Positions 36,907 to 45,805 of a stretch of DNA of 64,000 nucleotides are shown in pieces; position 1 is the stretch's first letter, and each line of letters begins with the position of its first letter. Both the position numbers and the translations under genes were made by a program. The notes beneath the pieces were generated by a model. It saw only the letters and a program-made list of their open reading frames with translations, had not been told where the DNA came from and made no database searches. Source of the stretch: Aromatoleum anaerobium (lineage in GTDB: Bacteria; Pseudomonadota; Gammaproteobacteria; Burkholderiales; Rhodocyclaceae); contig NZ_WTVG02000039.1 of the NCBI RefSeq assembly GCF_012910705.2, forward strand, positions 496,001 to 560,000. The letters are read 5' to 3'.

Positions 36907-37581
36907 ATGAGCAAACTGATCGCCGCAACGCTGGCGGCCCTGATCCTTTCTTCCGGCGCCATCGCCGCGGACAAGCCGAAAATGAACGCCCCGGACGCGG
37001 TGATGCAGCAAGTGAGAGCCTTGCAGGCCCAGGTGCAGGAACTGAGGGACATCGAGGAAATCCGCGAGCTCAAGCACGCCTATTTCCGTGGCATCGACAG
37101 CGCCGACCTTGACCTGCTGCGCGGGCTGATGCATCCCGCGGTCACCGTGCATTTCATCGGCGGCGACTACGAATGGAAACTCGCCGGACGCGATCAATAC
37201 CTCGAAGCGATCGGCAACAACTTCAACAGCGAAGTCATCGCCCAACACAACGGCCATCACCCGGAGATAAAAATTCTCAGCCCCACTCAGGCCGAAGGCA
37301 CGTGGTACCTGCACGACAACTTCTACAACCTGCGCGAGAAGCTCTACACCACCGGCACCGCCTTTTACCACGACCGCTACCTCAAGGTGGACGGCAAATG
37401 GCTGCTGCGCAGCACCGAATACAAGCGCCATTACGAGATCGTCGAAAAGCTCGACAAGCTGCCGAACATCACCGTCGATTACCTCGCACGCCACGGCCGC
37501 AAGGTCGCGCGCCACTGCCACGGCGACGGCCTGTGCCGCGACGACAAGGACACGGCAGCCGCCGTAACTCCGGTGCAATAA
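36907..37581 (+). CDS. Exported SnoaL-like (NTF2-fold) protein
   Basis: 224 aa. Residues 1-21 are a clear Sec signal peptide (hydrophobic LIAATLAALILSSGAIA, cleavage before ADK), so the mature protein is periplasmic. A short heptad-like helix (VRALQAQVQELRDIEEIREL) precedes an NTF2/SnoaL domain of about 130 residues. It is strikingly similar to the cytoplasmic protein at 49847 over about 160 residues (shared FRGIDSADL, YEWKLAGRDQYLEAIG, FNSEVIAQHNGHHPEI and more), which lacks a signal peptide and sits beside a sulfotransferase. The function is unknown; binding or isomerising the pathway substrate outside the cytoplasm is a guess. Confidence 0.85.
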   Translation: MSKLIAATLAALILSSGAIAADKPKMNAPDAVMQQVRALQAQVQELRDIEEIRELKHAYFRGIDSADLDLLRGLMHPAVTVHFIGGDYEWKLAGRDQYLEAIGNNFNSEVIAQHNGHHPEIKILSPTQAEGTWYLHDNFYNLREKLYTTGTAFYHDRYLKVDGKWLLRSTEYKRHYEIVEKLDKLPNITVDYLARHGRKVARHCHGDGLCRDDKDTAAAVTPVQ

Positions 37582-37664
37582 CCCGTATTGGTGATGCGGG
37601 TATCGCGCGGCCGGAATAGATTCCGTCACATACAGCACGCATTGCCAGGGAGCAGGAAAACGCA

Positions 37665-38540
37665 ATGAAACCGGCACCGTTCGATTACTACGCACCGGAA
37701 ACCCTACCGGAGGCCATTGCGCTGATGGCGCGGCTCGAAAATGAGGGCTGCGACGCGAAAATCCTCGCCGGCGGCCAGAGCCTGATGCCGATGCTGGCGA
37801 TGCGCGTCGCCCGGCCCGACGCCCTCATCGACCTGCGCCGGCTGACGGCGCTGAACCACATCGCCGAGCACGACGGCATCATCGCGATCGGTGCGATGGC
37901 AACGAAGCGAGCCGCCGAGGAATCCACGCTGATCCGCGAACGCCAGCCGCTATTCCACGCTGCCACCCAACTCGTCGGCCACCGCCAGATCCGCAACCGC
38001 GGCTCGGTCGGCGGCTCCTTCGCGCATGCCGATCCCGCGTCCGAATATCCGGCAGTCGCGCTGGTGCTCGACATGGAGATGCAGGCGGTCGGCGAAGGGG
38101 GCGAGCGTCTCATTCCGGCGTCCGAGTTCTTCGTCACCTACATGACCACCGCGCTAGAACCAGGCGAAATCCTCACCGAAGTGCGTATGCCGATGTTGCC
38201 CGCGGGCACCGGCTGGGCGATCCAGGAAATATCACGGCGCAACGGCGACCTCGCGCTGGCCGGCGTCGCGCTGACGCTGCGCTTTTCCGGCGGCCTGTGC
38301 GCCGACGCGCGCATCGCGGCCTTTGGCGTCGATGCGACCGCCGTGCGTCTGACCGCCGCTGAGGATGCGCTGGCCGGCCAAAAACCCGACGCTGCCACCT
38401 TTGCCCGCGTCGCCGCGATCGCCGCCGCATCGCTCGCCGAACCGATGAGCTGCATCCACGCGTCGGCCGACTACCGCCGGCATCTCATCGGTGTGCTCGT
38501 CGAACGCACGCTCGCCGAAGCCGCCGGCCGCGCCCGCTAA
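37665..38540 (+). CDS. Molybdenum hydroxylase FAD subunit (CoxM/XdhB type)
   Basis: 291 aa. FAD-binding domain of the xanthine-oxidase family: AGGQSLMPMLAMR, and RNRGSVGGSFAHADPASEYPA, where the second FAD motif lies. It passes electrons from the Fe-S subunit (38575) to its acceptor. Gene order FAD - 2Fe2S - Mo subunit is that of CoxMSL-like operons. It follows the SnoaL gene by 83 bp and may have its own promoter there. Confidence 0.92.
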   Translation: MKPAPFDYYAPETLPEAIALMARLENEGCDAKILAGGQSLMPMLAMRVARPDALIDLRRLTALNHIAEHDGIIAIGAMATKRAAEESTLIRERQPLFHAATQLVGHRQIRNRGSVGGSFAHADPASEYPAVALVLDMEMQAVGEGGERLIPASEFFVTYMTTALEPGEILTEVRMPMLPAGTGWAIQEISRRNGDLALAGVALTLRFSGGLCADARIAAFGVDATAVRLTAAEDALAGQKPDAATFARVAAIAAASLAEPMSCIHASADYRRHLIGVLVERTLAEAAGRAR

Positions 38541-38574
38541 AACCGGTCTTTACGAACAGATTGCGAGGTCCGCG

Positions 38575-39069
38575 ATGACGACAATGCAAAAAATCCATGT
38601 GACGGTCAACGGTAAATCCCATGCGCGCGAAGTCGAAGCGCGCCTGACGCTGGCCGACTTCCTGCGTCACGAACTGCACCTCGGCGGTACCCACGTCGGC
38701 TGCGAGCACGGCGTCTGCGGCGTGTGCACGGTGCTGATCAATGGCCAATCCGCCCGCTCCTGCCTGACCCTCGCGGTGCAGGCAGACGGCGCGAACGTCA
38801 CCACCGTCGAAGGCCTGCGCAACCGCGAAACCGGCCAGTTGCACCCGATCCAGCAGGCCTTTGTCGACGCTCACGGCCTGCAGTGCGGCTTCTGCACCCC
38901 CGGTTTCGTCATGACGACGCTCGAATTGCTCGGCGAGAACCCCGACCCTAGCGACGACGAGATCAAGGACGCGCTCGGCGGCAATCTGTGCCGCTGCACC
39001 GGCTACCAGAGCATCCTCGAGTCGGTACGCCTGGCCGCGAGCCGGCTGCAGACCACGCAAAGCGCCTGA
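38575..39069 (+). CDS. Molybdenum hydroxylase [2Fe-2S] subunit (CoxS type)
   Basis: 164 aa. The plant-type cluster ligands are Cys43, 48, 51 and 63, and the second cluster uses Cys104, 107, 139 and 141 (CGFC and CRC motifs). All eight are present. The ATG at 38575 is preferred; an upstream in-frame extension into the previous gene has no family support. It links the Mo and FAD subunits of the hydroxylase. Confidence 0.93.
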   Translation: MTTMQKIHVTVNGKSHAREVEARLTLADFLRHELHLGGTHVGCEHGVCGVCTVLINGQSARSCLTLAVQADGANVTTVEGLRNRETGQLHPIQQAFVDAHGLQCGFCTPGFVMTTLELLGENPDPSDDEIKDALGGNLCRCTGYQSILESVRLAASRLQTTQSA

Positions 39070-39101
39070 GCGCCCCCCGAACCGCACAGGCGAATTCACC
39101 C

Positions 39102-41516
39102 ATGGCGATCGAGATCCCCACCCTTCCCGAACAGTTGCCGACCAGCGCGCCGCGTTTCGTCGGCAAAGAGGTCAATCGCATCGAAGACCCGGCGCTGGTC
39201 TCCGGTACCGTCGAGTTCATCGACAACCTGTCGTTGCCCGGCATGCTGCACTGCGCGATCCTGCGCAGCCCGCATCCCCACGCGCGCGTCATCAAGGTCG
39301 ACACGCGGGCTGCCGCAGCGCTCGAAGGCGTCGAGGCGGTGCTCACCGGCGAGGACGTCGGCCGCTGGTGCGCGCCGGCCTTCACCGCCCCCGAAGGCTG
39401 GGGCAGCTACTGCATGGCCGTCGACAAGGTCCGCTTCGTCGGCGAACCGGTCGCAGCCGTCGCTGCGACGAGCCGCTACCTCGCCGAGGACGCCCTCGAA
39501 CTGATCCAGGTCGAATACGAACTGCTCACGCCGGTCGCGAACCCCGACGAGGCGATGGCGCCCGGCGCACCGCTGCTGTTCGAGGAGCGCGGCACCAACG
39601 TGATCCAGAGCCGCGAATACACCTGGGGCGAGATCGACCGCGTGTTCGCCGACGCCGACCGCGTCGTCAGCCGCAAATTCCGCTGGAACCGCGTCGGCGC
39701 GAATCCCACCGAAACTTTCGGCTGCATCTGCCAGTGGGATCTCGCCGACAACAGCCTCACCTGCCGCGGCGCGTACCAGACGCCGCGCTTCATGGGGCTC
39801 GGCCGCGCCGCCTCGCTGAAGCTGCCCGCCAACAAGGTCAGGATCATCACTCACGCGCAGGGCGGCGGCTTCGGTGGCAAGGGCGGCCCTCGCGGCACCG
39901 ACATCGCTGCGCTGCTGTCGCGCAAGGCCGACGGCCGGCCGGTCAAATACATCGAAGACCGCATGGAATACCTGCTCGCCGGCGGCGGGCAGTCGTGGGA
40001 CCGTTACTACGACGCCGCGCTCGCGCTGCAGGCCGACGGCACCGTCACCGGCTTCAAGGTCCGCCTCGTCGACGACCAGGGCGCCGGCGCCGAAGGCTAC
40101 GGCACGATCTCGGCGGCCAAGCCGCTCGCCGCCTTCACCGGCAATTACCGCATCGAAGCCGCGTCCTACGACCTGACGCTGGTCGCCACCAACCGCGCGC
40201 CGACCTACCCTTACCGCGGCTACGGCCCCCCGCCGCACAACCTCGTGCTCGAATCGCTGATGGACATCGCTGCGCGCGAACTCGCCGTCGATCCCGCCGA
40301 ACTGCGTCGCCGCAACTACATCCGGCCGGAACAGTTCCCCTACACAGTGCCGAGCGGCAACGAATACGACAGCGGCAACTACGCGGCAGTGCTCGACCGC
40401 GTGCTCGAAATGGCCGACTACAGGGCGCTGCGCGAGGCGCAGGCAAAGGCCCGCGCCGAAGGGCGGCTGGTCGGCATTGGCGTCGTCAGCACCGTCGAAC
40501 CCGGCGTGTTCGACTGGAACGCGTATGCGACCGTCGGCGTCCCCGGCGTCGGCGTGCCCGAAGGCGTCAAGGTCGCGGTCGACGTCCTCGGCAACGTCAC
40601 CGTCGCGGTCGGCTTCAACCTGCAGGGCCAGGGCCAATTCACCGTCGCCGCGCAGGTCGTCGCTGACTACCTCGGCGTCGACATGAACGCCGTCAAGGTG
40701 GCGACCGCCTCCACCGACGTCGCGATGCCGCATTTCGGCCAGGGCGGCAGCCGGCTCGGCGTTGCCGTCACCGGTGCGATCCTCGGCGCCTGCGAAAAAC
40801 TCAAGCAGACTTTCTGCCTCCTCGTCGCGCACCTGATGCACACCGGGCCGGAACAGGTCGAACTGATGAACGGCCGCCTGCAGCTCAAGGGCGCGCCCGA
40901 ACATGGCATGTCGATTGCCGAAGTCGCCGGCGTCATGCTCGCCCGCAGCGACCTGCTGCCGCCGGGCATGGAACCCTGCCCGGAAGCCACTTTCGTGTGG
41001 ACCGCACCGAACCGCAACCTGCCCGATGACCAAGGGCGCTGCCGCAGCTACCTCACCGCCGCCAACGCCACCCATATCGCGCAGATCGAAATCGACCGAC
41101 ACACCGGGCAGGTCAAGATCCTCGGCTACTTCATCGTCGACGACTGCGGCACGCGCCTCAACCCCGCCTCGGTCGAAGGCCAGCTGCAGGGCGGCGTCGC
41201 CCAAGGCGTCGGCGCAGCGCTGTTCGAGGAATACGTCTACGACCCACAGGCCCAGCCGCTGGTGACGACCTTCGTCGACTACCTGATCCCCACGATCCAC
41301 GAAGTGCCGATGACGACGAAGGATCACCTCGTTACGCCCTCGCCCTTCGCCCCTCTCGGCGCGAAAGGCTGTGGCGAAGGCGCGATCCACACCACGCCCG
41401 CAACACTGATGTGTGCGATCAACGACGCGCTGTCGCCGCTCGGCCTCGAAATCCTCGAAACCCCCGCCTCACCGCACCGGCTATGGAAGCTGCTGCACGG
41501 GCACGGTGCCGCATGA
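39102..41516 (+). CDS. Molybdenum hydroxylase large subunit (CoxL/XdhC superfamily)
   Basis: 804 aa, Mo-pterin (MCD-type) catalytic subunit. QGGGFGGKGG supports pterin binding and GAKGCGEGA carries the expected catalytic Glu759. The active-site loop normally read as YRGxGRPE is YRGYGPPPH at 371-379, an unusual substitution in the substrate pocket. Such enzymes hydroxylate a C-H bond, or reductively dehydroxylate, using water instead of O2. The role here could be oxygen-independent hydroxylation of the substrate or oxidation of an aldehyde; the sequence does not decide. Confidence 0.9.
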   Translation: MAIEIPTLPEQLPTSAPRFVGKEVNRIEDPALVSGTVEFIDNLSLPGMLHCAILRSPHPHARVIKVDTRAAAALEGVEAVLTGEDVGRWCAPAFTAPEGWGSYCMAVDKVRFVGEPVAAVAATSRYLAEDALELIQVEYELLTPVANPDEAMAPGAPLLFEERGTNVIQSREYTWGEIDRVFADADRVVSRKFRWNRVGANPTETFGCICQWDLADNSLTCRGAYQTPRFMGLGRAASLKLPANKVRIITHAQGGGFGGKGGPRGTDIAALLSRKADGRPVKYIEDRMEYLLAGGGQSWDRYYDAALALQADGTVTGFKVRLVDDQGAGAEGYGTISAAKPLAAFTGNYRIEAASYDLTLVATNRAPTYPYRGYGPPPHNLVLESLMDIAARELAVDPAELRRRNYIRPEQFPYTVPSGNEYDSGNYAAVLDRVLEMADYRALREAQAKARAEGRLVGIGVVSTVEPGVFDWNAYATVGVPGVGVPEGVKVAVDVLGNVTVAVGFNLQGQGQFTVAAQVVADYLGVDMNAVKVATASTDVAMPHFGQGGSRLGVAVTGAILGACEKLKQTFCLLVAHLMHTGPEQVELMNGRLQLKGAPEHGMSIAEVAGVMLARSDLLPPGMEPCPEATFVWTAPNRNLPDDQGRCRSYLTAANATHIAQIEIDRHTGQVKILGYFIVDDCGTRLNPASVEGQLQGGVAQGVGAALFEEYVYDPQAQPLVTTFVDYLIPTIHEVPMTTKDHLVTPSPFAPLGAKGCGEGAIHTTPATLMCAINDALSPLGLEILETPASPHRLWKLLHGHGAA

Positions 41517-41556
41517 ACGCAAACATCTATTGACGTGCTCTGACCGGAACCACTCC

Positions 41557-42813
41557 ATGCTCAAAACCGACCTCTCCGCCGGCCCGCTCGCCGGGCTGCG
41601 CGTCCTCGATCTCTCGACAATGCTCGCCGGCCCCTATGCCGCCACGCTGCTCGGGGACCTCGGCGCCGACGTCATCAAGATCGAATCACACTACGGCGAC
41701 GAAAGCCGCCACCTCGGCCCGAAACGCGGCGACGAACGCGGCCCCTACCTCAGCCTGAACCGCAGCAAGCGTGATCTGGTGCTCGACCTGCAGCGTGACG
41801 AAGCCCAGGCGATCTTCGCCCGCATCGCCGCCACCGCCGACATCCTCGTCACCAACATCCGCGAACCTGCGCTATCGAAACTCGGCCTCGATTACGAGCA
41901 AGTCAGGGCGCACAAACCGGACATCATCTGGATCCACGTCACCGCTTTCGGCGCCGACGGACCCTACGCCGGGCGCCCCGGTATCGACTTCCTCGCGCAG
42001 GGCTACACCGGCGTGCTCACGCTCAACGGCGACCCCGCCGGCGCCCCGGTGCGCACCGGTTTCCCCGCCGTCGACGTCATGACGTCGCTGCTCGTCAGCA
42101 ACGCCGCCCTCGCCGCATTACGCGCCCGCGATCTCACGGGAGAAGGCCAGCGCATCGAAGTCTCGCTGCTCGACGCGCTGATGCACGCGCAGGCGAGCTC
42201 GATCGGCACCTTCCTCGTGACCGGCGACCGCCCGAAGCGCACCGGCAACCGCAGCCTGTACTTCGCGCCGTCCGGTGTCTATCCGACGAAAGACGGCAAA
42301 CACGTCGTCATCACTACGCCGGGCGAAAAGTTCTTCGCGAAGGTCTGCCGCGCACTCGACGCCGACTGGGACACCGACCCGCGCTTCCACGACATCCAGG
42401 CGCGCCTCGCGAACGAGGACGAGCTCGACCGCGTCATGGCCGAACGCACCCGGCAGTACGAGCGCGACGAGCTCGTCGAAAAGCTTATCGCCGCCGACGT
42501 CCTGACCGCACCGATCAACGAAGTCGAAGACGTCATCGAGGACCCGCAGATCCGCCACAACAAGATGATCGTCCCCGTCGACCACCCCGAACTCGGCCGC
42601 CTCGACGTCACCGGCATCCCGATCCGCTTCCACGGCACGCCGTGCAGCGTGAGGAAACACCCACCGATGCAGGGCGAGCACACGCGCGAGGTGCTGGGGG
42701 AGCTGGGTTATGCGAACGGCGACATCGATGCGCTGATCGACGACGGGCTCGTCGCGGACGTCCCGGAAATGACGCGCAGGCGCGCGGAGCGGAAGGCGAA
42801 AAAGACGGCATGA
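41557..42813 (+). CDS. Family III CoA-transferase (CaiB/BaiF) 3
   Basis: 418 aa. LAGLRVLDLSTMLAGPYAATL and GADVIKIESH at the N-terminus, and IEVSLLDALMHA with the usual catalytic Asp, so unlike the pair at 32409/33664 it has the canonical nucleophile. It is the last gene of the rightward block and converges on cysQ (copy 2) with 181 bp between. It probably activates a pathway acid by CoA transfer. Confidence 0.88.
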   Translation: MLKTDLSAGPLAGLRVLDLSTMLAGPYAATLLGDLGADVIKIESHYGDESRHLGPKRGDERGPYLSLNRSKRDLVLDLQRDEAQAIFARIAATADILVTNIREPALSKLGLDYEQVRAHKPDIIWIHVTAFGADGPYAGRPGIDFLAQGYTGVLTLNGDPAGAPVRTGFPAVDVMTSLLVSNAALAALRARDLTGEGQRIEVSLLDALMHAQASSIGTFLVTGDRPKRTGNRSLYFAPSGVYPTKDGKHVVITTPGEKFFAKVCRALDADWDTDPRFHDIQARLANEDELDRVMAERTRQYERDELVEKLIAADVLTAPINEVEDVIEDPQIRHNKMIVPVDHPELGRLDVTGIPIRFHGTPCSVRKHPPMQGEHTREVLGELGYANGDIDALIDDGLVADVPEMTRRRAERKAKKTA

Positions 42814-42994
42814 CGCCGACGCGTCTTGCTGTCGACGTTTCTTACACCGACGCCCGATGGGCGCATTCTTCGGCGCGTCGGAGAGCATCCGATCAGTCCG
42901 AATTGCTGCGATCGTCATACTCGGCGAAGATGGAACAGGCGGCGACGCGTAGGCGCCTTCCCTTCGCACCTCACAGTTTCGCGCCAACAGACTG

Positions 42995-43768
42995 CTACGC
43001 GCCGGCCAGCCCGCTGGCGACGAAGTGCGGGTTGTCCAGGCCCGGCTTGCCGTAGCGCATCTCCCCTCCCCCGATAGCCTGCAGCGAACCTCCCGCGGCG
43101 GCCAGTACCGCGTGACCCGCCGCAATGTCCCATTCCATCGTGCGCCCCAGGCGCGGGTAGAGGTCAGCCTCGCCGCTGGCTACCAGACAGATCTTCAGCG
43201 ACGAGCCGGCGCTCTTGAGGGAGCGGATCTTGCGTGTACCGAGGAAAGCGTCGAGCGCGTGGGCATCGCCATGCGAGCGGCTGGCGACGACGTCGAGGCC
43301 GTCGCCGGGCGCGGCGCGGCAGACAATCGGGCGGCGCACACCGTTTTCCTCGACGAAGGCGCCGCAGCCGGCGGCACCGGCGAAGAGCCGGTTCAGCGCC
43401 GGAGCCAGGACTACGCCGAGCACCGGCATGCCGTTGTCAATCAGCGCGATATTGACGGTGAATTCGCCGTTGCGGCTGATGAATTCCTTCGTGCCGTCGA
43501 GCGGGTCGACCAGCCAGAAGCGTTTGGTCACCTGCGGAACGCGGCCGGCGGCGGCCGCTTCTTCCGAGATCACCGGGATCTGCGGCGCGAGCCGGGTGAG
43601 CCTCTCGATGATGAGCGTCTCGGCGCGCTCGTCGGCTTCGGTTACCGGGGAACTGTCGTCCTTGCCGCGTACCGTGAAGTCCGATCCGTACACCTCCAGA
43701 ACGACCTCGCCGGCCCGGCGGGTGATCGCGATGACCTCTTCGAGCAGCGTGGAAAGTTGCAGCGCCAT
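42995..43768 (-). CDS. cysQ: 3'(2'),5'-bisphosphate nucleotidase CysQ, copy 2
   Basis: 257 aa. Mg2+ ligands: EE at 69-70, DPLDGT at 88-93 and the late Asp in MEWDIAAGH. It dephosphorylates PAP formed by sulfotransfer. The start at 43768 has AGGAG upstream. In contrast to the first copy it is transcribed away from cysD, with a 48-bp gap to the transposase-derived reading frame at 43817, so a shared divergent promoter is likely. Confidence 0.94.
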   Translation of the reverse strand: MALQLSTLLEEVIAITRRAGEVVLEVYGSDFTVRGKDDSSPVTEADERAETLIIERLTRLAPQIPVISEEAAAAGRVPQVTKRFWLVDPLDGTKEFISRNGEFTVNIALIDNGMPVLGVVLAPALNRLFAGAAGCGAFVEENGVRRPIVCRAAPGDGLDVVASRSHGDAHALDAFLGTRKIRSLKSAGSSLKICLVASGEADLYPRLGRTMEWDIAAGHAVLAAAGGSLQAIGGGEMRYGKPGLDNPHFVASGLAGA

Positions 43769-43816
43769 GACTGAAAACTCCTGATCTTTATCGTTCAAAG
43801 GGACTATGCGGAGCAG
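43769..43816. promoter_or_regulatory. Short divergent control region between cysQ and the HTH-cysD frame
   Basis: Only 48 bp separate the two starts. It contains the cysQ ribosome site (AGGAG on the - strand) and GGAG at 43810-43813 for the + frame, leaving little room for promoters; the + promoter may lie inside the first codons (TTGACA at 43874-43879). If the downstream HTH protein is a regulator, this is its most likely binding site. Confidence 0.35.
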
Positions 43817-45805
43817 ATGACCTCCGTGCAACAGTACCGATGCGGCACCTGCAGTGAATGCGCAATTGAATGTTTGACAGGGGGCAGCGTGTCGGCAGGA
43901 AAGAAGTCGTCAGTCAGCGATCTCAACGCTCGTCGTCGCCGAGCCGTCGAGCTGCGTGTCGCGGGACACACCCTCAAGGCGATCGCGGCCGCGACCGGGC
44001 TGACCGCGCCGACCATCATCGCCGCGTACAAGGCCTGGCAGTCCGGAGGATGGGCCGCGGTTCCGGTCAAGGAGCGCGGGCGCAAGAGCGGCGAGGGACG
44101 CGTGTTGACGGCCGCGCAGGAGCGGGAAGTCTACCGCCTGCTGATCACGAGCAAACCCGACAGCCAGCGCCTGCCGTTTATGCTTTGGCAGCTCGAAGCG
44201 CTGCAGGCCCTGGTGCAGCAGCGCTACTCCCTTGGATTGCCCGCGCGCACCGCGGCGCATTACCTGCAGCGCTGGAGCCTGACGGCAGCGAGGCCGGCCG
44301 CGCGGGTCGCCGCTTCGCCGATTTCCGTGCAGCGCTGGTATCGCACCACCTATCGCAGCATCCACGCGCAGAGCCAAGCTGAGAATGGCGAGATCCACTG
44401 GATCGACGACACCAGCGTACCCGGTATCGACGGCGGCCTGCGGGCCGGTCTGCTGCGCTCGGTGACCAACCGCGGCAAGGTCCATTGGCTGCCCTACGAG
44501 GGCGGCCTGCGTGCGCCGCATCTCGTGGAGTTTTTCGATCGCCTGTCGCGCGGGTCGGAAAAAAAGATCTTCGCGATGCTCGCCGGCATGCAGTGGCAGC
44601 GCGCCGCGACCTTCAGCGCGTGGGTCAGCGAGCGGGCCGAGCGGATTCGCCTGTTTCATCTGCCGCAGGCGACGGAGATGCTCAGCGGGGCGCAGATGAT
44701 GGCAACGCAGATCCGCAATCGCCTCGACGAATCCGCCGCCGCAACCGGACTGTCGGGCGAGGCGCAGACGGTGTCCGCCAGCGCCTCGCCCGACAGTCCG
44801 ATGCTGACGATGTTGAAGGGGCTGTTAAAACATCAAATGGCGCAAAAGGCGGAAGAGAGACCGCATTACGCTAAATCACGGCAACACAATTCAAAGGACA
44901 GCCCGATGACTCTCTCTCACCTTCAGCGGCTCGAGGCGGAAAGCATCCACGCCATGCGCGAGGTTGTGGCCGAGGCCGACAACCCTGTAATGCTTTATTC
45001 GATCGGCAAGGACAGCGCCGTGATGCTGCACCTGGCGATGAAAGCCTTCTACCCGGCCAAGCCGCCTTTTCCGCTGCTGCATGTCGACACCACGTGGAAG
45101 TTTCACGACATGTACAACTTCCGCGACGAGATGGTGGCCAAGCTCGGCGTCGATCTGCTGACCTACACGAACCCCGAAGGGGTCGCGATGGGGATCAGCC
45201 CGTTCAAGCACGGCTCGCAGATCCACACCGACATCATGAAGACCGAGGGCCTCAAGCAGGCCCTTAACAAATACGGCTTCGACGCCGCGTTCGGCGGGGC
45301 GCGGCGCGACGAAGAGAAATCCCGCGCGAAGGAGCGCATCTTCTCGTTCCGCTCCGCGCAGCACCGCTGGGACCCGAAGAACCAGCGCCCGGAACTGTGG
45401 AAGCTGTACAACACCCGCAAGCTCAAGGGCGAGTCGATCCGCGTGTTCCCCCTGTCGAACTGGACCGAACTGGATATCTGGCAATACATCCACCTCGAGA
45501 ACATCCCGATCGTGCCGCTGTACTTCGCCGCCCGGCGCCCGGTTGTCGAGCGCGACGGCATGCTGATCATGGTCGATGACGAACGGATGCCGCTCAACCC
45601 GGGCGAGGTGCCGATGATGCGCAGCGTGCGCTTCCGCACCCTCGGTTGCTACCCGCTCACCGGAGCAATCGAATCCGAGGCCACCACGCTTCCGCAAATC
45701 ATCCAGGAAATGCTGCTGGCCAAGACCTCCGAGCGCCAGGGGCGGGTCATCGATCATGACTCGGCGGCATCGATGGAGAAGAAAAAACAAGAGGGGTATT
45801 TCTGA
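43817..45805 (+). CDS. Transposase-derived HTH protein fused in frame to CysD
   Basis: The frame is open for 662 codons. Residues 1-363 are not part of Cys[12 protein letters not shown] (a CX2CX2CX3C cluster) at 9-19, a helix-turn-helix near 50-75 ([19 protein letters not shown]), and a remnant IS630/DDE-type domain near 190-305. Asp197/198 (HWIDDTS) remains, but the other DDE acidic residues are not recognisable ([10 protein letters not shown] and [12 protein letters not shown] stand where DN and LNPIE are expected), so it should not transpose. CysD begins at residue 364. No stop separates them, although an internal ATG with its own ribosome site exists (44906). GTG 43889 is an alternative start. 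It could be a fusion enzyme, a readthrough product, or a domesticated regulator overlapping cysD. Confidence 0.6.
   Translation: MTSVQQYRCGTCSECAIECLTGGSVSAGKKSSVSDLNARRRRAVELRVAGHTLKAIAAATGLTAPTIIAAYKAWQSGGWAAVPVKERGRKSGEGRVLTAAQEREVYRLLITSKPDSQRLPFMLWQLEALQALVQQRYSLGLPARTAAHYLQRWSLTAARPAARVAASPISVQRWYRTTYRSIHAQSQAENGEIHWIDDTSVPGIDGGLRAGLLRSVTNRGKVHWLPYEGGLRAPHLVEFFDRLSRGSEKKIFAMLAGMQWQRAATFSAWVSERAERIRLFHLPQATEMLSGAQMMATQIRNRLDESAAATGLSGEAQTVSASASPDSPMLTMLKGLLKHQMAQKAEERPHYAKSRQHNSKDSPMTLSHLQRLEAESIHAMREVVAEADNPVMLYSIGKDSAVMLHLAMKAFYPAKPPFPLLHVDTTWKFHDMYNFRDEMVAKLGVDLLTYTNPEGVAMGISPFKHGSQIHTDIMKTEGLKQALNKYGFDAAFGGARRDEEKSRAKERIFSFRSAQHRWDPKNQRPELWKLYNTRKLKGESIRVFPLSNWTELDIWQYIHLENIPIVPLYFAARRPVVERDGMLIMVDDERMPLNPGEVPMMRSVRFRTLGCYPLTGAIESEATTLPQIIQEMLLAKTSERQGRVIDHDSAASMEKKKQEGYF
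44906..45805 (+). CDS. cysD: Sulfate adenylyltransferase subunit 2 (CysD), copy 2
   Basis: 299 aa when started at the internal ATG 44906, the usual CysD length and N-terminus ([20 protein letters not shown]). The PP-loop SIGKDS is at residues 32-37; [15 protein letters not shown] and the [11 protein letters not shown] region follow. AAAGGAC about 8 bases upstream supports this start. With CysNC it makes APS from sulfate and ATP. Its stop overlaps the cysNC ATG (TGATG). The same frame continues upstream without a stop for 363 codons into a transposase-like protein (43817). Confidence 0.93.
   Translation: MTLSHLQRLEAESIHAMREVVAEADNPVMLYSIGKDSAVMLHLAMKAFYPAKPPFPLLHVDTTWKFHDMYNFRDEMVAKLGVDLLTYTNPEGVAMGISPFKHGSQIHTDIMKTEGLKQALNKYGFDAAFGGARRDEEKSRAKERIFSFRSAQHRWDPKNQRPELWKLYNTRKLKGESIRVFPLSNWTELDIWQYIHLENIPIVPLYFAARRPVVERDGMLIMVDDERMPLNPGEVPMMRSVRFRTLGCYPLTGAIESEATTLPQIIQEMLLAKTSERQGRVIDHDSAASMEKKKQEGYF

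Noticed and set aside
34867-41534. Short identical string ATCTATTGACG at the end of CoA-transferase 2 and just after the Mo-subunit gene
   Set aside because: Eleven bases only, with no surrounding similarity; probably chance.
42851-42863. Hairpin CGCCC-GAT-GGGCG between the third CoA-transferase and cysQ as a terminator
   Set aside because: Only a 5-bp stem and no T-tract; too weak to call.
43817-44905. Treating the transposase-like frame as a complete insertion sequence
   Set aside because: No terminal inverted repeats or target duplication found, catalytic residues are missing, and the frame is open into cysD.
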